Source: Bacillota bacterium (GTDB lineage Bacteria; Bacillota; Clostridia; Clostridiales; Clostridiaceae). Taken from it: DNA of 40,205 nucleotides. The stretch covers positions 1 through 40,205 of the forward strand of contig JAEZKY010000132.1 in assembly GCA_023435985.1 (NCBI GenBank), read 5' to 3'. This document shows positions 33,186 through 40,205 of this stretch, one piece after another; within the stretch, counting starts at the first letter, position 1, and the number at the start of each line of letters is the position of its first letter. Both the position numbers and the translations under genes were made by a program. The notes below the pieces were generated by a model. It ran no database searches. It saw nothing but the letters and a program-made list of their open reading frames with translations, and was not told where the DNA came from.

Positions 33186-33617
33186 GTGAAAACACATTTA
33201 GTAGTTAACTTCAGTAAAGTGTTATTGAGCATTACATTAATTATGTTAGGACTATCAACAATAGGGTTACCTTTTAAATTTGATATCAATACTTGTATTG
33301 GTCTCATACTGGCTTCAATATATTTCTTAATAGTTTACGATTTGCGTAAAATTGTATATAGTACTAATTCAGTACCATTTTGCTTAGATAATGTTAAAAG
33401 ATTTAAGAGAATTGGATGTTATATATTTTTAATGGCAGTAATCGATGGAATTGTAAATTGGAAAAAGGAAAGCAATTTTGAGTTTATTGCTATACAATCT
33501 GGATCGCTTAAAGGAAGCTTTATCATGTATATTATACTTACATGTATAGCGTTAGTTTTATCAGAAATATTTAAGCAGGCAGTTGAGTTAAAAAATGAAA
33601 AAGACATTACAGTTTAA
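33186..33617 (+). CDS. DUF2975 family membrane protein
   Basis: The GTG start at 33186 has AAGGAGGTG 5 bases upstream; the product has 143 residues. There are four membrane spans (about 10-30, 36-54, 76-92, 112-130). VPFCLDNVKRFKRIGCYIF and ALVLSEIFKQAVELKNEKD match the DUF2975 pattern. Such proteins are usually paired with a small XRE regulator (YozG type); here a GNAT gene follows by 11 bp instead. Function unknown. Confidence 0.82.
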   Translation: MKTHLVVNFSKVLLSITLIMLGLSTIGLPFKFDINTCIGLILASIYFLIVYDLRKIVYSTNSVPFCLDNVKRFKRIGCYIFLMAVIDGIVNWKKESNFEFIAIQSGSLKGSFIMYIILTCIALVLSEIFKQAVELKNEKDITV

Positions 33618-33628
33618 AGGAGAATAGA

Positions 33629-34174
33629 ATGGAGATTATTAGTGAAATTAATGGTATTAATTTTGGAATTTCAAAAGAATTTAAAAGTGAATATCTTATG
33701 CCAATAATACAAAATCTACAGTTCAAAGCAGAGAATGAATGGGATGATTACAATGAAGTTTATCATTGTTGTAAATTAATTGAAGATGTTAAAAACAATA
33801 AAAATATGAATATGGACTTTCACATTATGAGGAAAGATGAAAAATTTTTAGGCATTGCTCTTGTTAGCAGTGGGATAATTGATTATAAGATGTTTTTTAA
33901 AGAACCTATATATATAGATGAAGATAATAAAGATATTTTGATATTCAACTATTTTCATATAGCTAAAGAAGGCAGAGGAAATGGAGAGTTGTGGTTGAAG
34001 AAAATAATACAATATTATAAAGCTAAACATTATAAAGCAATTTATTTAAAATCAACACATCCAAAGGTATTTTCTATGTATAATCGCTTGGGAATAAAAA
34101 TAGGAGAATATTCAACTTCTAGTGATAATAAGTTATTTGAACGAAAAGGGAAGATATTTAAGATTATGCTTTAA
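33629..34174 (+). CDS. GNAT-family N-acetyltransferase
   Basis: The 181-residue protein begins 11 bp after the DUF2975 gene, so the two probably share an operon. The acetyl-CoA region is IFNYFHIAKEGRGNGELWLK (about 110-129), with the R-G-x-G-like loop; then AIYLKSTHPKVFSMYNRLGI, the typical late GNAT segment. The acceptor substrate is unknown. AAAGGAG is well placed before ATG 33629. Confidence 0.82.
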   Translation: MEIISEINGINFGISKEFKSEYLMPIIQNLQFKAENEWDDYNEVYHCCKLIEDVKNNKNMNMDFHIMRKDEKFLGIALVSSGIIDYKMFFKEPIYIDEDNKDILIFNYFHIAKEGRGNGELWLKKIIQYYKAKHYKAIYLKSTHPKVFSMYNRLGIKIGEYSTSSDNKLFERKGKIFKIML

Positions 34175-34204
34175 AATACATCCTTATAAAAAGGAGACAA
34201 GTCT

Positions 34205-34789
34205 ATGAACATTGATAAATTTAAATATTTCTTTTTAGATGCAGTAAGGGACTTAAAACGAAATATTACACTAACAGCTTTTTCGGTAATTAATGTAGGT
34301 GTAACTTTTTTTATTGTTGGATTATTTTTAATATATTTGTTGTCATTTGATAAAAATTCTCCAACAATTTTTATAAACAATAAAGAAATGATTGTAGTTT
34401 TTAGATGGCTTAAAATTGCAGTTTTTTTTATACTGCCATTTCTTTCGCTATTTTTAATTGTAAATGCCTTTAAAATGGCCACATTTCAAAGGATGAATGA
34501 AATAAATATAATGAAGTTTGTTGGAGCTACTAACTGGTTTATCCGCTGGCCATTTATTATTGAAGGCGCTATTATAGGAATTGGAGGAGCTTTGATAGGA
34601 AATTTATCACTATTCTCTGTATATAGCTTCGTTTACTATAAAATAATGGAGCTTTCACCAGAAATAACTCTTGTACAGCCTATAATCATAATAAATTTAA
34701 TATTTTTGCCTTTTACAATAGCTGGTATATTTATAGGACCTATTGGAAGTATAATTGCTTTAAGGAAAATTCTTAAATGTGTAGTTTGA
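34205..34789 (+). CDS. Short FtsX-like protein lacking the large extracellular domain
   Basis: The 194-residue protein has AAGGAG 9 bases before ATG 34205. The N-terminal FKYFFLDAVRDLKRNITLTA plus first span is typical FtsX. After about 20 linker residues comes span 2, then FQRMNEINIMKFVGATNWFI, the FtsX coupling segment, and spans 3 and 4. Normal FtsX (about 300 residues) has an extracellular domain of about 100 residues between spans 1 and 2 that activates wall hydrolases; here it is missing. No ftsE is next to it. It may be a paralogue with a changed role or a degenerating gene. Confidence 0.8.
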   Translation: MNIDKFKYFFLDAVRDLKRNITLTAFSVINVGVTFFIVGLFLIYLLSFDKNSPTIFINNKEMIVVFRWLKIAVFFILPFLSLFLIVNAFKMATFQRMNEINIMKFVGATNWFIRWPFIIEGAIIGIGGALIGNLSLFSVYSFVYYKIMELSPEITLVQPIIIINLIFLPFTIAGIFIGPIGSIIALRKILKCVV

Positions 34790-34829
34790 GAAATAAGATA
34801 AAATATATATGAGAATTTTTAAATTGTAA

Positions 34830-34868
34830 AAAGAACTGCTAAAATTCTAAGCAGTTCTTTCTTTATAA
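34830..34868. terminator. Bidirectional terminator
   Basis: AAAGAACTGCT (34830-34840) pairs perfectly with AGCAGTTCTTT (34850-34860) between convergent genes, with T-runs on both sides. Confidence 0.8.
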
Positions 34869-34871
34869 TCT

Positions 34872-36428
34872 CTATATTATTTTAGTTGTCCAATCTTCGC
34901 AGTTCCAAGTCTCTGTAATTATATCTCTATAAAATTCAGGTTCATGGGAAACTAAAAGAATTGTTCCTTTATATTCTTGTAAAGATCTCTTAAGTTCATC
35001 CTTTGCATCAACATCTAAGTGATTAGTAGGTTCGTCTAAGATTAAGATGTTTGTTTCATTGTTTAAAATTTTACAAAGTCTAACCTTTGCAGCTTCTCCA
35101 CCTGATAAAACTCTTATTTGAGATTCAAGTTGTTTTGTTGTAAGTCCGCATTTAGCTAAAGCAGCTCTTATTTGATATTGAGTGTAACCAGGGAATTCCT
35201 GCCATACTTCTTCGATACAGGTGTTACTGTTATCGCCTCTATCTTCCTGTTCAAAATAACCTATGTATTGATAATCTCCAAGATGGACTTCTCCGCTTAA
35301 AGGTTTTATTTTTCCAAGTAAGCTCTTAAGTAATGTTGATTTACCAAGACCATTAGCTCCTACTAAAGCTATTTTTTGCCCTCTTTCCATATATAAGTTA
35401 AGTGGTTTTGTAAGAGGAGAGTCATAGCCTATAACTAAGTCCTTAGTTTCAAAGATTACCTTGCCTGAAGCTCTGGCTGTTTTGAAGTTAAATTCTGGCT
35501 TTGGCTTTTCCTTTGAAAGTTCAATTACGTCCATTTTATCTAGTTTCTTTTGTCTTGATTTAGCCATGTTAGCAGTAGCAACGTTAGCCTTATTTCTAGC
35601 AACGAAATCCTCAAGTCTTGCAATTTCTTTTTGTTGCTTTTCATAAGCAGCTTCTAATTTTTCTTTGTTTATTGCATATATCCTTTGGAATTCATCATAA
35701 TCTCCAACATATCGTGTAAGCTTTCTTTCATCTACATGATATATTAAATTAACTACTGAATTTAAAAATGGAATATCGTGTGAAATTAATATAAATGTAT
35801 TTTCATAAGCTTGAAGATATCTCTTAAGCCATTCTACATGCTCTTCATCTAAATAGTTAGTAGGCTCATCTAAAAGCAGAATATCAGGGGATTGAAGCAG
35901 CAGTTTTCCTAAAAGAATTTTAGTTCTTTGTCCACCTGACAAGTCATCAACATCTCTATCTAAGCCTAAATCTAAAAGTCCAAGACCTTTTGCAACTTCT
36001 TCAACCTTTGGATCAATTACATAAAAACCATTGTGATCAAGCATATCTTGAATTGTAGCTGTTCTCTCAAGCATTTTATTTAATTCATCTTCAGTACAGT
36101 CGCCCATTTTTTCATATAAGGAATTCATTTCAGTTTCTAAATCAAATAGATATTTAAAAGCATCCTTTAATGCATCTCTAATACTTTGTCCTTTAGTTAG
36201 TGCAGCGTGCTGATCCATGTAACCAACTCTTACATTATTTGACCAGATTACATTACCCTCATCAGGCATAAGCTTTCCGGTTACTATATTCATAAATGTT
36301 GATTTACCTTCACCATTAGCACCAATAAGACCAACATGTTCTCCCTTTAATAATCTAAATGAAACATCTTCAAAGATAGCTCTATCCCCAAAACCGTGAT
36401 TCATATTTTTAACTGTAAGTATGCTCAT
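34872..36428 (-). CDS. ABC-F family ATPase (YbiT/YkpA-like)
   Basis: The start is ATG 36428, 7 bases after AGGAGG; the product has 518 residues. Two ATPase domains on one chain without membrane spans: first Walker A GANGEGKST, signature LSGGQRTK, Walker B ILLLDEPTNYLD; second Walker A GANGLGKST, signature LSGGEAAK, Walker B ILILDEPTNHLD. The interdomain linker (about 235-320) contains the charged helical EKLEAAYEKQQKEIARLEDF. ABC-F proteins act on ribosomes, either in translation or in antibiotic protection. The length and linker fit the housekeeping YbiT/YkpA group more than resistance types. Confidence 0.93.
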   Translation of the reverse strand: MSILTVKNMNHGFGDRAIFEDVSFRLLKGEHVGLIGANGEGKSTFMNIVTGKLMPDEGNVIWSNNVRVGYMDQHAALTKGQSIRDALKDAFKYLFDLETEMNSLYEKMGDCTEDELNKMLERTATIQDMLDHNGFYVIDPKVEEVAKGLGLLDLGLDRDVDDLSGGQRTKILLGKLLLQSPDILLLDEPTNYLDEEHVEWLKRYLQAYENTFILISHDIPFLNSVVNLIYHVDERKLTRYVGDYDEFQRIYAINKEKLEAAYEKQQKEIARLEDFVARNKANVATANMAKSRQKKLDKMDVIELSKEKPKPEFNFKTARASGKVIFETKDLVIGYDSPLTKPLNLYMERGQKIALVGANGLGKSTLLKSLLGKIKPLSGEVHLGDYQYIGYFEQEDRGDNSNTCIEEVWQEFPGYTQYQIRAALAKCGLTTKQLESQIRVLSGGEAAKVRLCKILNNETNILILDEPTNHLDVDAKDELKRSLQEYKGTILLVSHEPEFYRDIITETWNCEDWTTKII

Positions 36429-36772
36429 CAATTACCTCCTAAATTACAATAATTATATAAATTTGATAAAAAATATTACATGATTTTATTCATAATTACC
36501 ATTGATAAATTATCAATATCCATAATAGTTTAAATGATATAAATATAATATGTCAAAGTAATTTTAAAAAAACTTTATTTTTAAAATGGATTTTACAGTT
36601 TATAAATTTGAAAGTAGTATTTAATTAGGTTAATGAAAATTAATTTATCAATGGAGATAAAATGAATTAATTGGATTTATTAAAAGAAATCAAACTTTTA
36701 TTAATAATATTCCTGTTTTGGGGCAAACTTATAGCATAAATAAAATTATTTTATAACAAGGAGGAATTATAC
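36429..36772. other. AT-rich spacer with a palindrome
   Basis: 344 bp without a gene. TTGATAA-A-TTATCAA (36502-36516), a perfect 15-bp palindrome about 75 bp upstream of the ABC-F start, is a possible operator. No leader ORF or riboswitch is recognised. Confidence 0.35.
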
Positions 36773-36937
36773 GTGGTTGATTTTACTAAAGAAATAAAGG
36801 AAAGAGCCGAGAAGATGGGCTATGAAATGAAAGGAATAGCACAAGATATGGGAAGTGAAATGCGCAGCATGGGGGAGTTAGTGAAGGAAAAGGCTGAAAA
36901 ATTAGGCGATGAAATAAGAAAAAAAATATTGAGATAA
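36773..36937 (+). CDS. Small charged helical protein, 54 aa
   Basis: The GTG start at 36773 has AAGGAGG about 8 bases upstream, and a strong terminator lies just after the stop. The product is highly charged with regular heptad-like spacing: VDFTKEIKERAEKMGYEM, then KGIAQDMGSEMRSMGEL, then VKEKAEKLGDEIRKKILR. It should be one or two amphipathic helices, recalling small apolipoprotein-like or YtxH-type peptides. It has no Cys or membrane span. Function unknown. Confidence 0.7.
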   Translation: MVDFTKEIKERAEKMGYEMKGIAQDMGSEMRSMGELVKEKAEKLGDEIRKKILR

Positions 36938-36954
36938 TAATATAATGAAGAAAT

Positions 36955-37002
36955 AAAAAAGATAGTAAATTTGGTCAATCCATTTTTGCTATCTTTTTTG
37001 TG
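36955..37002 (+). terminator. Terminator after the 54-aa gene
   Basis: AAAAAAGATAG (36955-36965) pairs with CTATCTTTTTT (36989-36999), ending in a T-run. Confidence 0.8.
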
Positions 37003-37122
37003 GTTATGCTTCATTTAATATGAGGTTAATGCTATTTTAAAATTGTATTTTACAATATGGAATCCTATATAGATCTCATTATTATACGTTAGACTTATAT
37101 ATATAGTAAATATTCAGGTTTG

Positions 37123-37361
37123 TTAAACTTTGTGTGTAGCTATACCAGAAATTACATACATATTTGTGCAATAGGCATTTGAAATTAAGCTGCTCTAAAG
37201 TTGTTAGTGAAAGGTTGTTCCATTTATTGCTTGTCCTCAAATTGTTTGAGGAACACGCAGAAATGGACACAACCTTTCATTTGGAACTTTTTAGCGAAAA
37301 TTTCATAAGTCCTATGGAATAAATATGTATGTGATTTCGGTTGGTCACCACATAAGTTTAA
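37123..37361. repeat. 239-bp palindromic repeat, copy B
   Basis: Full-length copy in the same orientation as copy A. It starts TTAAACTT and ends AAGTTTAA. Inner arms: GTGAAAGGTTGTTCCATTTA pairs with the later AAATGGACACAACCTTTCAT, and CCTCAAA with TTTGAGG at the tip. It lies between a terminator and the 3' end of the DUF6873 gene; it carries no gene. Confidence 0.85.
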
Positions 37362-37435
37362 TTTCAAAGCTGAATTATTTATAGTTGCAAGAAGTAACAT
37401 AAAAAAATAGAAATCATATTATATAGTGGACATGA

Positions 37436-38140
37436 TTATAAGGTTAATAAACTACCTCTATCTATTAATTTTCCTTTTCTCAGTGCAACAGGAGAGACAT
37501 CATATTTGCAAAGAAATTTTTTTATCGAATCTCCCCATTTGTAACTATCTAAATCACCAAAGAAAGCCATTTGATTGCTAGAGATCATGCCGCCAACCCC
37601 GCCTATAAAACCATAGTTTAATGAGGGTAGTAATATATCTCCAAAAGGAAGCAAAAGAATATCAAAATTATAGTTTTTTAAAGATTTATAAAGTCCGTTA
37701 TCATTTGTTATTAATGCATTTTCTCTTACTGGAAGGATAGAGCATTTTGTATATCCTTGAGAGACATTTATATGTATCTTTGAAGTTTGCGAACTTAAAA
37801 GAGTTTCATCGCTATATTTTAGATTATGAATAAAATGATTCTTTAAGATTAAAGAATTTAAAATAATATCACCCGGATATTTGTTAGTCAGTGATTTTTT
37901 TGAAACAATGTAGTTTATGTTATTTGATTTTAATAATTCCTTAAAGCTTTCGGAAATATTCTTTTGAATAATAATATCATTAACCGAGTTATTTTGAAGG
38001 ACATTTAATTGAATATCAGGATGACCATTTATAGCTTCATATACATCATCGCATTTTGGAACTAATATTGGATTCATATTTAATTTCGAAAGGTTTATTA
38101 GTTCTTCTTTAGTAACTCTGTAATCAATAAAACAATGCAT
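37436..38140 (-). CDS. DUF6873-type protein (GME fold, predicted)
   Basis: The 234-residue protein starts at ATG 38140, 7 bases after AAGGAG. It begins MHCFIDYRVTKEELINLSKL and contains YEAINGHPDIQLNVL and the glycine-rich YGFIGGVGGMISSNQMAFFG. These match a conserved clostridial family annotated as having the guanidino-modifying-enzyme (arginine deiminase-like) fold. The typical catalytic Cys near the C-terminus of such enzymes is not evident (Cys in KKFLCKYDVS is the only late one). It lies next to ytxC and infC. Function unknown. Confidence 0.75.
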   Translation of the reverse strand: MHCFIDYRVTKEELINLSKLNMNPILVPKCDDVYEAINGHPDIQLNVLQNNSVNDIIIQKNISESFKELLKSNNINYIVSKKSLTNKYPGDIILNSLILKNHFIHNLKYSDETLLSSQTSKIHINVSQGYTKCSILPVRENALITNDNGLYKSLKNYNFDILLLPFGDILLPSLNYGFIGGVGGMISSNQMAFFGDLDSYKWGDSIKKFLCKYDVSPVALRKGKLIDRGSLLTL

Positions 38141-38530
38141 ATAGATCTCCTTTTATATATGTAATTGATACTATATTAATTAAAAAATTAAAATTTAAGC
38201 ATCGTGTTGAATTTAAATTTTAAGAAATTTTAAAGGATAGAGAAATGGTGAAGTAAAAAAAGAATTCAAATTTTGTTTATAGCATTAAAATTTCTTAAAT
38301 CAGATATTTTGTATTATTTAAAGCTTTATTTGTGGACTTAATAATTAATTATTAACCGCATATTCTCTTAGATAAGTATATCCAAATTATATTGTGAACT
38401 TCAGAATTGAACATGTCAATTTAATTATTTTAATATAAAAATTGGGCATATTTGCATTAAAATTAAAATTTAAATTCTGCATATCCTTAAATTTTTAATA
38501 CATACTAATATTAAGAAGGGAGTGAAATCC
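38141..38530. other. Spacer between divergent DUF6873 and ytxC genes
   Basis: 390 bp, very AT-rich, no gene. A perfect 15-bp inverted repeat, TTTAAGAAATTTTAA (38219-38233) and TTAAAATTTCTTAAA (38285-38299), spans a 51-base gap. Promoters for both genes must lie here, but none is convincing. Confidence 0.35.
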
Positions 38531-39430
38531 ATGCTTATTCTAAAATTAGCTTATAGTGAAGACATAACCATTTCCCGCGATCTACAAGAGCTAAGAGAGT
38601 TACTAAAGAAGAAAAATATCATTATTGGATTTGTTGAGAGTATAGAAGGAAAAACTCATATAATTAAGATAATTTGCGAAGAAAATTCTTACAATGAAAA
38701 AATAGAAGAGATTATTAATTTATATGTTAGTAATATTTTATATAGAATAGTTATTGAAAATTATAGAAAGAAGGAAATGCTCGAATTTTTGACAGACAAC
38801 TATTTTTTCTTGAAGCAAAGTGAAATATTAGAAGTTGAAGATGAAATATTAAAGGTATTGAAATGTGAGGACATAGGAGAAAATGAAGAGTCAATATATT
38901 GCTTGAATAAAATAAACTGCATGATAGAAAAAATTAGAGAGTGCATATGTGAAAAACAAGAAATAAATATAGATGGTTTTATAACATTTAGAATGAGAAA
39001 GCTTAGAAGTGATATAGAAAAAGTTATAGATAAAGTAGTAGAAAGATATATGGTAGAAAAGGAATATAAAGAATTTATTAAATTACTAAAGTATTTTGTG
39101 GAATTACAAGAATGCAAAATAGAAGAAGTAATTATAGTAATAGAGAATAACAACAATTATCAAGTGAAAGACAAGGAGGGCAGGGATCTATATTATGATT
39201 TTTTTAATGAAATTGCAACGGAGCAGGGGAAATTAGATCTTAATATAGAAGATATTTTAATAAGTGGGCTTATAACCAATGCGCCTAGAAATATAAAAAT
39301 TTATGGAAAAGAGAACTGTGTTAATAAGGAATTTTTAGATACAATAGAAAATGTATTTGAAAATAGAGTTACTTTTTACGAGTTAAACAATGATTATAAG
39401 CTTGAAAAAATAATAGCAAAAAAATATTGA
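38531..39430 (+). CDS. ytxC: Putative sporulation protein YtxC
   Basis: ATG 38531 is preferred over GTG 38522, because AAGGGAG directly abuts the GTG but is 9 bases from the ATG; the product has 299 residues. It is a mostly helical, charged soluble protein. LYVSNILYRIVIENYRKKEM and NIDGFITFRMRKLRSDIEKV are the conserved YtxC segments, and the end has DILISGLITNAPRNIKIYG. ytxC is tied to sporulation in Bacillus and clostridia by expression, with no known biochemical role. Its place just upstream of infC is common in clostridia and supports the call. Confidence 0.88.
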   Translation: MLILKLAYSEDITISRDLQELRELLKKKNIIIGFVESIEGKTHIIKIICEENSYNEKIEEIINLYVSNILYRIVIENYRKKEMLEFLTDNYFFLKQSEILEVEDEILKVLKCEDIGENEESIYCLNKINCMIEKIRECICEKQEINIDGFITFRMRKLRSDIEKVIDKVVERYMVEKEYKEFIKLLKYFVELQECKIEEVIIVIENNNNYQVKDKEGRDLYYDFFNEIATEQGKLDLNIEDILISGLITNAPRNIKIYGKENCVNKEFLDTIENVFENRVTFYELNNDYKLEKIIAKKY

Positions 39431-39439
39431 CAGGTGTTA

Positions 39440-39590
39440 GTAATGATGTTATACTGATATTCGTTAAGAAGAAACAGCCGTTTCTCACCCTACAGTGTTA
39501 AATCTACTAGTACGGGTTTACATGGATATCTATGCAATGAGTGTTGATAATGTAAGGCGGCTATGAGGCCGTCTTTTTTATTATGTATAT
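39440..39590 (+). ncRNA. infC-rpmI-rplT leader with attenuator
   Basis: About 150 non-coding bases before infC end in an intrinsic terminator: AGGCGGC (39555-39561) with GCCGTCT (39568-39574), then T6. A terminator inside the leader of this operon fits the L20-controlled attenuation known in Firmicutes. CGTTAAGAAGAAACAGCCGT and the run CACCCTACAGTG are candidates for the upstream fold. The terminator is seen; the L20 mechanism is inferred. Confidence 0.65.
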
Positions 39591-39611
39591 AATTTTTCGG
39601 AGGTGAAAAAT

Positions 39612-40124
39612 ATTAATAAAGATTTTTCTATGAATGAACAGATTAGAGAAAAAGAACTTAGAGTAATTGGAAGTGATGGGGAACAATTAGGTGTTATCCC
39701 AACAATTGAAGCAAAAAGACTTGCAGAGGAAAAAGATTTAGACTTAGTTATGATTTCTCCTAATGCAAAACCACCGGTTTGTAAGATTATGGACTTTGGT
39801 AAATTTGTATATGAGCAATCTAAAAAGGAAAAAGATGCTAAGAAAAAACAAAAAATTGTAAGTATTAAAGAAGTAAGATGCAGCCTAACAATTGAGGAAC
39901 ATGACATTGAAATAAAAGCAAAAAATGCCAGAAAGTTCCTATTAGAAGGAGATAAAGTTAAAATCACTGTCAGATTTAGAGGTAGAGAGATGGAACTTGG
40001 CCATATAGGACAAAAGATTCTTGATAACTTTGCAGCTAAATTAGAAGATGTCTGCCTAATAGAAAAAAGACCTAAAAGAGAAGGCAGAAGCATGACAATG
40101 GTTTTAGGGCCTAAAAAGGCATAA
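39612..40124 (+). CDS. infC: Translation initiation factor IF-3
   Basis: The protein has about 170 residues with the full IF-3 pattern: FSMNEQIREKELRVIGSDG, AKRLAEEKDLDLVMISP, PPVCKIMDFGKFVYEQSKK and FRGREMELGHIGQ. It binds the 30S subunit and checks the initiator codon. The start is most likely ATT 39612: GGAGG (39599-39603) lies 8 bases upstream, while GTG 39603 overlaps the Shine-Dalgarno sequence itself, and ATG 39633 would trim the conserved N-terminus. An AUU start in infC is the known basis of IF-3 self-control in other bacteria. It is the first gene of the infC-rpmI-rplT operon. Confidence 0.95.
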   Translation: MNKDFSMNEQIREKELRVIGSDGEQLGVIPTIEAKRLAEEKDLDLVMISPNAKPPVCKIMDFGKFVYEQSKKEKDAKKKQKIVSIKEVRCSLTIEEHDIEIKAKNARKFLLEGDKVKITVRFRGREMELGHIGQKILDNFAAKLEDVCLIEKRPKREGRSMTMVLGPKKA

Positions 40125-40145
40125 CTTGAGAGGAGGATTTTAATC

Positions 40146-40205
40146 ATGCCAAAAATGAAGACTCATAGAGGAGCAGCAAAAAGATTTAAAAAGACAGGTA
40201 CAGGT
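40146..40205 (+). CDS. rpmI: Ribosomal protein L35, N-terminal part
   Basis: The 20 codons to the window edge read MPKMKTHRGAAKRFKKTGTG, the conserved start of L35 (normally about 65 residues). It begins 21 bp after infC with GAGGAGG just upstream. The rest lies outside the window, probably followed by rplT. Confidence 0.95.
   Translation, partial: MPKMKTHRGAAKRFKKTGTG

Noticed and set aside
37082..37270. Reverse open frame in repeat copy B with LNFKCLLHKYVC
   Set aside because: Produced by the palindromic repeat; not a gene.
38800..39156. 118-codon reverse frame within ytxC
   Set aside because: Low-complexity antisense of an AT-rich helical gene; no ribosome site.
39581..40147. 188-codon reverse frame over infC
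   Set aside because: Antisense shadow of a conserved gene.

Overview
The window is AT-rich, closely packed DNA from a spore-forming Firmicute, almost certainly a Clostridium of the solvent-producing group (C. beijerinckii / C. saccharoperbutylacetonicum type). That placement is inferred from base composition, strong AGGAGG ribosome sites, an infC-rpmI end next to ytxC, an agr-type peptide system and type-I cellulosome genes. No database search was possible. No tRNA, rRNA, CRISPR array, prophage or transposase gene was seen.

Left end (1-4.2 kb): a divergent polyphosphate pair, ppx/gppA (cut by the window edge) and ppk1, flanks a spacer with 11-bp-spaced TTAACA repeats that resemble a PhoP box. 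A small secreted protein with choline-binding-type repeats follows.

Cellulose block (4.4-16.4 kb): a small scaffoldin (signal peptide, CBM3, X2, one cohesin), a GH48 cellulase and a GH9-CBM3c cellulase, the two enzymes ending in type-I dockerins. Behind the GH9 gene lies a decayed half-dockerin, the relic of another enzyme gene. Next is a 47-residue AgrD-like peptide gene, then a convergent histidine kinase / LytTR regulator / AgrB set, with a CPBP membrane protease diverging from agrB. A secreted GH5 endoglucanase without dockerin closes the block. Together this is a compact cellulose-degrading set with a peptide quorum-sensing system in its middle.

Middle (16.5-31 kb): an LD-carboxypeptidase-like protein, a LysR regulator divergent from an iron-sulfur flavoprotein, two tandem secreted paralogues, and a guanine riboswitch upstream of xpt. 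A 1-kb gene-poor stretch then holds a 252-bp hairpin, a 239-bp palindromic repeat and a relic of an ABC exporter. After it come a lipoprotein, a HAD phosphatase, an alpha/beta hydrolase, threonine dehydratase, a 34-residue basic peptide, yjdF with its structured leader, an amidohydrolase divergent from an HxlR regulator, and a Vat/CatB-type acetyltransferase.

Right end (31-40.2 kb): an unusual protein with two copies of a 29-residue NVLVPT repeat, a broken choline-binding gene, a truncated LysR gene, DUF4865, DUF2975, GNAT and short FtsX-like genes, an ABC-F ATPase, a 54-residue peptide, a second full copy of the 239-bp repeat, and the conserved DUF6873 - ytxC - infC - rpmI run. infC probably starts at ATT behind an attenuator-type leader.
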